A DNA stretch of 54,495 bases from CAZCGA01 sp964498075 (GTDB lineage: Bacteria > Desulfobacterota > Binatia > HRBIN30). The DNA lies in contig CAZCGA010000031.1 in the NCBI GenBank assembly GCA_964498075.1, positions 1 through 54,495 on the forward strand, written 5' to 3'. Below, one piece after another: positions 34,210 through 41,756 of this stretch (within the stretch, counting starts at the first letter, position 1; each line of letters begins with the position of its first letter). The notes beneath the pieces are model-generated. The model saw only the letters and a program-made list of their open reading frames with translations. It was not told the DNA's origin and made no database searches. Both the position numbers and the translations under genes were made by a program.

Positions 34210-35730
34210 TCAGCTCCGACCAGACGTCAGGCCACCGGCAAGGTGCTCGGCAATTCGGGTTGCCAGCGCCATGATCGTGATCTGGGGGTTGACCTTGCAG
34301 GACGACGGGAACAGGCTGGCGTCCCCGACATAGAGATCGCGCACCCCGTGATACTCGCCAAAGGAGTTGGTGACCGCGGAACGCGGATCCTCACCCATCC
34401 GACAGGTCCCTTGTGGGTGGAAGGCCATCATCTCGATGTCGTGTGGGCGCAATCGCGCCTCAAGCAAAGCGCGCGCCTCTCCTGGATCGCGCAAGATCGG
34501 TCTCGGATACACAGCCGAGTAGACCTCGCGGGCACCGCCGGCGAAGAAAATCTGCGCCGTGAGGCTGATTGCCCGCGTCAGCTTGCGCACATCTTCCGAC
34601 TGCATGCGGTAGGTCACGAGCGGCCAACTGCCGCGCCCGGCGCGCACGCGCCCAGCAGACACGTCTGAGATCAAGGCGCCGAAGGAACCCAGGCGCGCGA
34701 ACTTCACCATCCGGTCTTTGTGCTCGTGGCCGATCCCTGGCAAGACCGGCGCTTCAACCGGCGGCGGAACGAACTGCCCCTGAATGAAGATCCCCTCGCG
34801 GGTGAATTCGTGGACGTTGTACGCCTGCGGTACCTCTTGCCAGCCGCGCACCTCCTCCTCGAACATGGCCACCACACGGGCGGCCGGATGAATGTGCAGA
34901 TTGCACCCCAGCCGGCCGGAGCGATCCGGCACGCCGCTGCGCTGCAGCAGCGCTGGCGTCAGCAGCGCCCCGCAGGCCACCACGACTCGATCAGCCAGCA
35001 CTCGCATCTGGTGCCCGGTCCTTCGATCGCTCGCATCAAGCAGGCTCCCGATGACCCCATACGCCCGGCCGTTGCTCGTGAGGATGCGATCGGCACGGCA
35101 GCGGGTATAGAGCCGCGCGCCGGCGGCGACGGCGCGCGGCACGTAGCTGACGTGCATCGCCTGCTTCGCATCTTGCGGACATCCGAAGGCGCACACTCCC
35201 GAGCCCATACATCCGTGTTGGTTGCGCGGAATCCGGGCCCCCGCAAAGCCAAGAGTACGCGCGCCGCGCTCGAAGAAGCGACTGTTGTTTCCGTAGGTGT
35301 CGTCCGGGACCGGCTGCACGTGCAGCTCCCCTTCAACCTTCTCGAAGTACGGTCGCATGACCGGCTCGTCGATGTGCTCGACGCCGAACTCCCGATGCCA
35401 CGCGTCCAAGACGTAGTCCGGCGCGCGATAGCAAGTGCCGGAGTTGATGACCGTCGTGCCTCCGACACACTTGCCGAGCGGAATGGGAATGGTGAGCCTA
35501 CCGACGGTGCCGGTCAGCCCCCGGTTGCGGTACAAGAGGGCAATCATGTCCTTGGGGTCACCCGTGAAGTCCTTGCCCGTGAAGAAGCCGCCTTCCTCCA
35601 GCAGGACCACATCGATACCGGTTTGCGCCAGCTCCTTCGCAATGACGGCACCGCCGGCTCCGGAACCGATGACGCAGACCTGCGTGACCACGTTGAGATC
35701 GTGGCTGACCCTTGCGCCGTCAGTAGTCAT
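34210..35730 (-). CDS. GMC-family FAD oxidoreductase
   Basis: 506 aa. GMC enzymes are FAD-dependent dehydrogenases or oxidases of alcohols, sugars or sterols. The FAD-binding VCVIGSGAGGAVIAKELA lies near residue 18, KCVGGTTVINSGTCYRAP near 87, and the C-terminal FAHPQGT-like block FHPQGTCRMGEDP contains the expected active-site His. VNPQITIMALATRIAEHL closes the fold. Cysteines 174, 180 and 184 (CMGSGVCAFGC) in the middle resemble a ferredoxin-like insert seen in some long-chain-alcohol/sterol type members. Its start overlaps the stop of the upstream membrane-protein gene by 4 bp (ATGA), so the two probably form a complex. Confidence 0.88.
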   Translation of the reverse strand: MTTDGARVSHDLNVVTQVCVIGSGAGGAVIAKELAQTGIDVVLLEEGGFFTGKDFTGDPKDMIALLYRNRGLTGTVGRLTIPIPLGKCVGGTTVINSGTCYRAPDYVLDAWHREFGVEHIDEPVMRPYFEKVEGELHVQPVPDDTYGNNSRFFERGARTLGFAGARIPRNQHGCMGSGVCAFGCPQDAKQAMHVSYVPRAVAAGARLYTRCRADRILTSNGRAYGVIGSLLDASDRRTGHQMRVLADRVVVACGALLTPALLQRSGVPDRSGRLGCNLHIHPAARVVAMFEEEVRGWQEVPQAYNVHEFTREGIFIQGQFVPPPVEAPVLPGIGHEHKDRMVKFARLGSFGALISDVSAGRVRAGRGSWPLVTYRMQSEDVRKLTRAISLTAQIFFAGGAREVYSAVYPRPILRDPGEARALLEARLRPHDIEMMAFHPQGTCRMGEDPRSAVTNSFGEYHGVRDLYVGDASLFPSSCKVNPQITIMALATRIAEHLAGGLTSGRS

Positions 35731-36647
35731 TGCAGCCGAGCGCGGTGGTAAGCGGCGTTGGGGCCGGCCAACAGCTTGCTGCGCAGGTACGTACCGTCAT
35801 AGCCGACGGCGTCCTGAACCTCCGGGTAGTCATAGAAGTGCAGCATCGCAATCAGCTTGAGACTCGCGATGATCTGCCGCCGTGGTGCGAATCGCGAGCC
35901 TTCAAAAGCAGCGAGATAGCGCTCGCGATCATCGGGCGACAGGCGAGAGAACCGCGTTCGTTTGGGTCCGAAAACGTATGGGCCGTACTCGATGGCCTGC
36001 AGCAGGAGCGCCAGTCCGGCGACGCCTTGCCCGTGCAATCGGCGAAAGTACTCCCACAGATCGGATGCCAGCGGTGTCTGTGCGCCTCCAGCCGCGAACG
36101 CCCCGCCCGAGGGCATGAGGGTGTCGACCACGGCATCGAGGATCAGTGCGGCGCGTTCGGCGAAACGCTCCTGACTCGACGGGTCTTCCAACCCTATCCA
36201 TGCGTAGCATCCGAGGACGAGGAGCGTGATCGACCCGTCTACGAGAAAGTTCAGCAGGTAGAGAAACGTCGGGCTCGAGAGGACGAAGAAGAGCAAGCAC
36301 GTGAAGGACGAGCAGAACTTCCCGGCGGCGAGAACCGGCATGAGGTGCCGGTGGCGGCGCGGGTCCTTCTGGATCATCGCCGCGAGTATGGTGACCAGGG
36401 CCATGTACGACACCCCGAGGCTCAACCAGAATCGCAGGGCGGATTCAGGGGCCGGGGGGAAGAGACGGAAGAGCGCGCCGGTGGCGTTGATGACGCGCAC
36501 GGTGCCGTCGGGGAAGAGGAGGAACAACCCCCCGACGACGCCGAAGGTCCATGCAAGCATCCGAAAAATGAAGCTGATCACGCGGTCCGAAGCGGACGGC
36601 GAGGTTCCGGCGTCGATGCAAGGATGGGTGTTGTCCTTGGGGGCCAT
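35727..36647 (-). CDS. Membrane protein partner of the GMC oxidoreductase
   Basis: 306 aa from ATG 36647; the longer frame upstream is rejected because it overlaps the start of the opposite-strand gene. Residues 20-165 contain about four transmembrane segments (FGVVGGLFLLFP, FWLSLGVSYMALVTILAAMI, SFTCLLFFVLSSPTFLYLL, ITLLVLGCYAWIG). Residues 175-306 (FAERAALILDAVVDTLMPSG, FRRLHGQGVAGLALLLQAIE, LKLIAMLHFYDYPEVQDAVG) recall gluconate 2-dehydrogenase subunit 3-type proteins, known partners of GMC enzymes. The fusion to a membrane domain may anchor the enzyme. Assignment is moderate. Confidence 0.7.
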   Translation of the reverse strand: MAPKDNTHPCIDAGTSPSASDRVISFIFRMLAWTFGVVGGLFLLFPDGTVRVINATGALFRLFPPAPESALRFWLSLGVSYMALVTILAAMIQKDPRRHRHLMPVLAAGKFCSSFTCLLFFVLSSPTFLYLLNFLVDGSITLLVLGCYAWIGLEDPSSQERFAERAALILDAVVDTLMPSGGAFAAGGAQTPLASDLWEYFRRLHGQGVAGLALLLQAIEYGPYVFGPKRTRFSRLSPDDRERYLAAFEGSRFAPRRQIIASLKLIAMLHFYDYPEVQDAVGYDGTYLRSKLLAGPNAAYHRARLQ

Positions 36648-36823
36648 TCCGCCCCACCCTAGGAGAGAGCGTTCCGACGAGTCAACACGGAGAAGTTTTC
36701 CACCGGGGCCCCCTCTTGACTGCGAAACGTCCGTAGTCAGTTTTGCGGCCGCGGAGACGGGCCTTTTGTCTTGTGGCGCGCCGATGCTGCGACGCGCCGC
36801 GGAGAGCACGGTGCGCAGGAGTG

Positions 36824-38105
36824 GGCGCATTGACAAAGCGCGACGGGAGGGTGAAAAAGGCCGTCGCTCATGCGTGCAATCTACCGGCTGTCCGGCCTCT
36901 TCTCGCTCCTGGCCATCCTGTCGCCAGTGTCCACCGTCGAGGCACGGATCTCCTTCCGAAGAAGCCAAGACCTCAGCGTCTCCGTTTTGGACGCGAACCC
37001 GCGGTCCGTCGCCCTTGCCGATCTTCAGAAGGATGGGCGGGCCGACATCGTTGCCGTCGACATGGAGAACGATGGCGTGACGGTCTTCGTGAACGACGGC
37101 CAGGGCACCTTCGGCGGTCCGCAGATGTTCGAAACTGGGGCGGGACCGATCACGCTGGCCACGGCGGACTTCGATCAGAACAGGTTCGTCGATATCGCCG
37201 TCGGCAACCTTGATGACGAGTTGTCCGTGACGGTGCTCTTCGGCGATGGCACCGGTGCCCTGGGATTGCGGCGGGACTTCGGTGACAGTCTTGATCCCGT
37301 GGCGATGGTTGCGGCGGATTTCACCGGTGACCGTGTGGACGACCTGGCCGTCTTGAGCGATGACGTGGTCAATATATTCACCAACAACGGCGATGGCAGC
37401 TTCGCGCCCGACCCGATCACCGTCGAGACCGATAGCACCGGAGCCTTCTCCATCGTTGCTGGGCTGTTCAACGGCGACAACAACGTGGATCTGGCGATCA
37501 GCAATCGTGATCCTGGCGATACGAATGTGGTCGTACTGCTCGGAAGAGGCGATGGAACCTTCAATTCACCCGTGCGGTTGCTGCTCGCCGATCAACCGCG
37601 AGATCTGGTGGTTGCCCAGCTCCTCGGGGGTACCGCACAGGACATTGCGGTCATCTTGGAGCGCACTGGCGCCGAGCCCGATCGGAACGTGCAGATTCTT
37701 TCCGGGAACGGCGACGGCACGTTCCAAAGTAGTAACCCGCGGACGACGGCGGGGCTGGACTCGGTCGGGGTCGATGCCGCCGATCTGGACGGGGACACAA
37801 GAGTCGACCTGGCGGTCACCAACACCGGTGGGGGCCAAGGGCTCGATGCGTTGCGCAACGATCCGGACGGAGCTGATCCCGACAGCGAAGCTGGGTTTGC
37901 GCAAGTGGTGATTCCGGGCCTCGGTGCGGCGGTTGCGGTACGCATTGCGGGCGGCTGCGATCGACGTGCGCTCCCAAACGAAAACTGTCCGCCCGACATC
38001 AACGGCGATTCACGGCCGGATCTGATCGCGTTGAATCAAGACGGCGACACGATTGCGGTCTTGCTCAACACCACCGGAGATGCCACGCCGACTCGTCCAC
38101 CGACC
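36824..38105 (+). repeat. Tandem duplication, copy A (1.28 kb)
   Basis: This unit, from just before a shared TTGACA leader to the start of the Pro/Thr linker, recurs at 38768. The offset is 1944 bp at the left end and 1941 bp at the right, so one codon was gained or lost. Bases 37195-37431 are identical to 39139-39375 (237 bp), while both sides differ at scattered positions. Confidence 0.95.
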
Positions 38106-38753
38106 GCGACGAGAACGCCAACACCCCGGGTGCGGATCAACATCGGGACCGCTATAGGTCGTCCCGGAGACTCGGTCGAAGTGACCGTGTCTCTCGTTAC
38201 ATCCGGCCTATCTGTCGCTGCAACGGGTAACGACATCTTGTTTGATGCGACGGTGCTCAACGTTGGTGGGTCCTTCGGGCTTCCGATATCCGGGGCCACG
38301 CCAACGCCGCCTCCCTGCCGTATCGACCGAAGAATAGGGAAGGCTCTCACTTCAAGTTTCGATATCGGTTCCAATCCTGGGACAGCGAGGTTCTTCGTTG
38401 TCCCGGACGACAACGCAGGTCCGATACCAGACGGGCCGCTCTACAGTTGCACGTTCCAGATCGCGCCCTCAGCGCTGCCGGGGTCGTATCCAATAACCAG
38501 CACGCTAGCAATTGCCTTCACGCCGGCGGGAACACCGCTTGACGACGTTGCGGGGAGCAACGGCTCCGTGACCGTGTCCCTGTTCGTGCAGTCCGAGACG
38601 CCGTCCGCGACTCCGAACGGTGGCGGCGGATGTTCGACGCATCCAACCGATTCTCTGGGGTTCAGCGGTCTGTGGCTCGTCATCGGACCGGCGTTGGTTG
38701 TATGGGGGCGTGCGAAGCTCCACAAGCGGGGGCAATCGATCGGCCACGTCTAA
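36870..38753 (+). CDS. FG-GAP surface protein with cohesin-like domain and Cys-TM tail (A)
   Basis: 627 aa. Signal peptide: RLSGLFSLLAILSPVSTVEA. Residues 25-400 are FG-GAP/VCBS repeats with loops such as LADLQKDGRADIVAVD, TADFDQNRFVDIAVG and AADLDGDTRVDLAV. After a short TP linker, residues 420-573 look like a cohesin domain: VRINIGTAIGRPGDSVEVTV, NDILFDATVLNV, IPDGPLYSCTFQI and a final GSNGSVTVSL strand. The end is GGGCSTHPTDSLGFSGLW, a hydrophobic stretch and basic residues, a variant of the tail in three other proteins here. GGGAGGGTG lies upstream of the ATG. It is followed after 60 bp by its paralogue. Confidence 0.87.
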   Translation: MRAIYRLSGLFSLLAILSPVSTVEARISFRRSQDLSVSVLDANPRSVALADLQKDGRADIVAVDMENDGVTVFVNDGQGTFGGPQMFETGAGPITLATADFDQNRFVDIAVGNLDDELSVTVLFGDGTGALGLRRDFGDSLDPVAMVAADFTGDRVDDLAVLSDDVVNIFTNNGDGSFAPDPITVETDSTGAFSIVAGLFNGDNNVDLAISNRDPGDTNVVVLLGRGDGTFNSPVRLLLADQPRDLVVAQLLGGTAQDIAVILERTGAEPDRNVQILSGNGDGTFQSSNPRTTAGLDSVGVDAADLDGDTRVDLAVTNTGGGQGLDALRNDPDGADPDSEAGFAQVVIPGLGAAVAVRIAGGCDRRALPNENCPPDINGDSRPDLIALNQDGDTIAVLLNTTGDATPTRPPTATRTPTPRVRINIGTAIGRPGDSVEVTVSLVTSGLSVAATGNDILFDATVLNVGGSFGLPISGATPTPPPCRIDRRIGKALTSSFDIGSNPGTARFFVVPDDNAGPIPDGPLYSCTFQIAPSALPGSYPITSTLAIAFTPAGTPLDDVAGSNGSVTVSLFVQSETPSATPNGGGGCSTHPTDSLGFSGLWLVIGPALVVWGRAKLHKRGQSIGHV

Positions 38754-38767
38754 CCCAACCGACCCGA

Positions 38768-40046
38768 GGCGCATTGACAAAGCGTGACGGGAGGGTGAAA
38801 AAGGCCGTCGCTCATGCGTGCAATCTACCGGGTGTCCGGGCTGTTCTCGCTCCTGGCCATCCTATCGCCAGCGTCCACCGTCGAGGCACGGATCTCCTTC
38901 CGAAAAAGCCAAGAGCTCACCGTCTCCGTTTTGGACGCGAACCCGCGGTCCGTCGCCCTTGGCGATCTCAAGAAGGATGGGCGGGCCGACATCGTTGCCG
39001 TCGACATGGAAAACGATGGCGTAACGGTCTTCGTGAACGATGGCCAGGGGAATTTCGGCGATCCGCAACTCTTCGAGACTGGCGCCGGACCGATCACGCT
39101 GGCCACGGCGGACTTCGATCAGGACGGGTTCGTCGATGTCGCCGTCGGCAACCTTGATGACGAGTTGTCCGTGACGGTGCTCTTCGGCGATGGCACCGGT
39201 GCCCTGGGATTGCGGCGGGACTTCGGTGACAGTCTTGATCCCGTGGCGATGGTTGCGGCGGATTTCACCGGTGACCGTGTGGACGACCTGGCCGTCTTGA
39301 GCGATGACGTGGTCAATATATTCACCAACAACGGCGATGGCAGCTTCGCGCCCGACCCGATCACCGTCGAGACCGGTAGCACCGGAGCCTTCTCCATCGT
39401 CGCCGGGCTGTTCAATGGCGACAACGCGGTGGATCTGGCGATCAGCAATCGTGATCCCGGCAATCCGAATGTGGCCGTACTGCTCGGCAGAGGTGATGGC
39501 ACCTTCAATGCGCCTGTGCTGTTGCTGGTTGCCGATCTACCGCAAGATCTGGTGGTTGCGCAGCTCATCGGGGGTACCGCACAGGACATTGCGGTCGTCT
39601 TGGAGCGCACTGGCGCCGAGCCCGATCGCAACGTGCAGATTCTCCCCGGGAACGGCGACGGCACGTTCCAAAGTGGGGTGCGGACGACGGCGTTGGAGAG
39701 CTCGGTCGGAGTCGATGCGGCCGATTTGGATGGGGACACGCTCGTCGACCTGGCGGTCACCAACACTGGTGAGGGCCAAGGGCTCGATGCGTTGCGCAAT
39801 GACCCGGACGGAACGGATTTTGAGAGCGAAGCCGGCTTTGCGCAAGTGGTGATTCAGGGCGTCGGTGCGGCGGTTCCAGTACGTATTGGGGGTGGTTGCG
39901 CGCTGCGTTCGCCGCCCAGCGAGAATTGTCCGCCGGATATCAATGGCGATGGACGACCCGACCTGATCGTGCTGAATGCAGACGGTGACGCGATTGCGGT
40001 CTTTCTCAACACCACCGGAGATGCAACGCCGACTCGTCCGCCGGTC
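38768..40046 (+). repeat. Tandem duplication, copy B (1.28 kb)
   Basis: Second copy of the unit at 36824. It includes the same leader (GCATTGACAAAGCG and GGGAGGGTGAAAAAGG) and the same first 400 codons of the FG-GAP region. Beyond the linker the two genes have unrelated 3' parts. Confidence 0.95.
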
Positions 40047-41756
40047 GCGACGGCGACGGGTTCTCCCGTACCGGCCTCGCCCACCGTTACGCCTGGCCCG
40101 CCAACTCCGACGCTGACTCCCAGCCCCTCGCCAACCTCGACCGTGACTCCGCTGCCGACAGCGACACCGACCGCCATGCTCTTTGTACCGTACACACCCT
40201 GCGTCGTGAGGGTGGCGGGCAGACCGATGGCGGTAGCGATCGGGAGCTTCAATAGCGATGGCAGCCCTGACGTTGCCGTCGCCGACAACGGGCGCGGCAA
40301 GGTCGTGATGCTGCTGACGCATGTGAACTCGGCAGCGGCGGGCGCCTGCGGTGTCCTGGGACTCGATCCGAATGAGCCTGGGGTCGATGTCGCCAATGTC
40401 CCGGCGCCGGTCAGCCTCGCGGCAGTCGACTTCGATCGCGACGGCAAGCTGGATCTCGCCGTCGCCGGTTCCGCCGGCGTGCAGGTACTCTACGGAGACG
40501 GCAGCGGCGGGTTCGAATTGGGCCGCACACAATTGCTGCAAACCGGCGCCGCGCCGCGGTCGATTGCGCTCGCCGATTTCAACCGCGACGGGTTGCCCGA
40601 TATCATCGCGGCCGACGGAACGAGCAGCGTCACCGTCTTCGGAAACGCAGCTGGAAGTGGATTCAGCTCCACGTGTCGTAGAGTCGTCGGCGTCGGGCGC
40701 ATGGCTAGTCTGGTCGTTGCCCAGGATCTCAACGGCGACCAGCGGCCGGATTTTGCGGTAGCCAGCGAACAGACAAATGAACTGGTGGTGTTCCTGCAAA
40801 GCGCACCCCTTTCGGCTACGCCCGTGTCCTGCACCGTCTCGTCGTTGGTGTTTGCCGGTTTGCAGCCGGCACTCAAGCTGCCGGGAGTGCCGCGGGCGGT
40901 CGTCGTCGGTGATTTTGATTCGGATGCGAGCGACCCGATTCCCGATTTCGCCGTCGCGGTTCCGGGAGGCAGTCCAAACACCGATGGGAGGCTGCTGGTC
41001 ATTCTCGGTCAGAAGTCGTCGTCGAGTGCGGGTGTGATCTACCAGAGCCCCGTCGAGTACAGCGTCCCACGTCCTACGCCGAACGTCACGCCGCCGCCCG
41101 CCTCTGCACCTTCGGCGCTGGGTGTCGGGGATATTGATCGGGACGGCCACTCCGACTTGGTGGTTGCCGATGAGCGGAACGACGACGTGGTGCTGTTCTT
41201 TGCGCGTGGCGGTAGCTTCCTGCCGGCGGCGCCGCCAGTGCCGGTGAAGACACCGGAGAACGCGCCGGTGTCGGCGATGCCAAAGGCCATTGCGATGAGT
41301 GATATCGATCTCGATGGTGTCCCCGACGTGGTCACAGCCAATCCGGGCGACCAAAGCGTGGCGATACTGATCAGCCGGCTGGCACGCACCCCCACGCCGT
41401 TGCCCAGCTTCACGCCGACGCATACCGGCACTGCAACCGCGACGCCGACCGCGACGCCAACGGCAACCCCCAGCCCGACGGCAACCGGGACGGCGCTGCC
41501 GACGGCAACTGTCACCTCAACCCCGACCCGAACGCCAACGTCGACCCGGACCCGGACACCATCAGCGACGTCGGCGGCGACGTTGCCGCCGACGGTGAAA
41601 CCTGGAACCATCGCATTGGGATCATGCGCGCTGGATCCTACGCCGCATGAGCGCGGCAGGAGCGCCGGCGTGCTCTGGACGCTCGGAGTCATCGGTGTGC
41701 TGGTGCGCTGCAGGCGAGGACGTGCCGTCCGACAGCGCCGAATGAAGAGACTATGA
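38814..41756 (+). CDS. FG-GAP surface protein with Cys-TM tail (B)
   Basis: 980 aa. The first 400 residues are nearly the same as protein A, including the signal peptide (RVSGLFSLLAILSPASTVEA). After a Pro/Thr linker (near 405-455) comes a second, different FG-GAP block (460-860) with loops such as AVDFDRDGKLDLAV, LADFNRDGLPDIIA and MSDIDLDGVPDVVT, in place of the cohesin-like domain. A longer Thr/Pro linker and the end GSCALDPTPHERGRSAGVLW, hydrophobic segment and RCRRGRAVRQRR follow. The stop overlaps the start of the next gene by 4 bp (ATGA). Probably exported and anchored at the cell surface; ligand unknown. Confidence 0.87.
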   Translation: MRAIYRVSGLFSLLAILSPASTVEARISFRKSQELTVSVLDANPRSVALGDLKKDGRADIVAVDMENDGVTVFVNDGQGNFGDPQLFETGAGPITLATADFDQDGFVDVAVGNLDDELSVTVLFGDGTGALGLRRDFGDSLDPVAMVAADFTGDRVDDLAVLSDDVVNIFTNNGDGSFAPDPITVETGSTGAFSIVAGLFNGDNAVDLAISNRDPGNPNVAVLLGRGDGTFNAPVLLLVADLPQDLVVAQLIGGTAQDIAVVLERTGAEPDRNVQILPGNGDGTFQSGVRTTALESSVGVDAADLDGDTLVDLAVTNTGEGQGLDALRNDPDGTDFESEAGFAQVVIQGVGAAVPVRIGGGCALRSPPSENCPPDINGDGRPDLIVLNADGDAIAVFLNTTGDATPTRPPVATATGSPVPASPTVTPGPPTPTLTPSPSPTSTVTPLPTATPTAMLFVPYTPCVVRVAGRPMAVAIGSFNSDGSPDVAVADNGRGKVVMLLTHVNSAAAGACGVLGLDPNEPGVDVANVPAPVSLAAVDFDRDGKLDLAVAGSAGVQVLYGDGSGGFELGRTQLLQTGAAPRSIALADFNRDGLPDIIAADGTSSVTVFGNAAGSGFSSTCRRVVGVGRMASLVVAQDLNGDQRPDFAVASEQTNELVVFLQSAPLSATPVSCTVSSLVFAGLQPALKLPGVPRAVVVGDFDSDASDPIPDFAVAVPGGSPNTDGRLLVILGQKSSSSAGVIYQSPVEYSVPRPTPNVTPPPASAPSALGVGDIDRDGHSDLVVADERNDDVVLFFARGGSFLPAAPPVPVKTPENAPVSAMPKAIAMSDIDLDGVPDVVTANPGDQSVAILISRLARTPTPLPSFTPTHTGTATATPTATPTATPSPTATGTALPTATVTSTPTRTPTSTRTRTPSATSAATLPPTVKPGTIALGSCALDPTPHERGRSAGVLWTLGVIGVLVRCRRGRAVRQRRMKRL

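Noticed and set aside
39537..41423. 628-codon minus-strand frame opposite FG-GAP protein B
   Set aside because: Antisense shadow of a repeat protein; no recognisable motif and no start signal.
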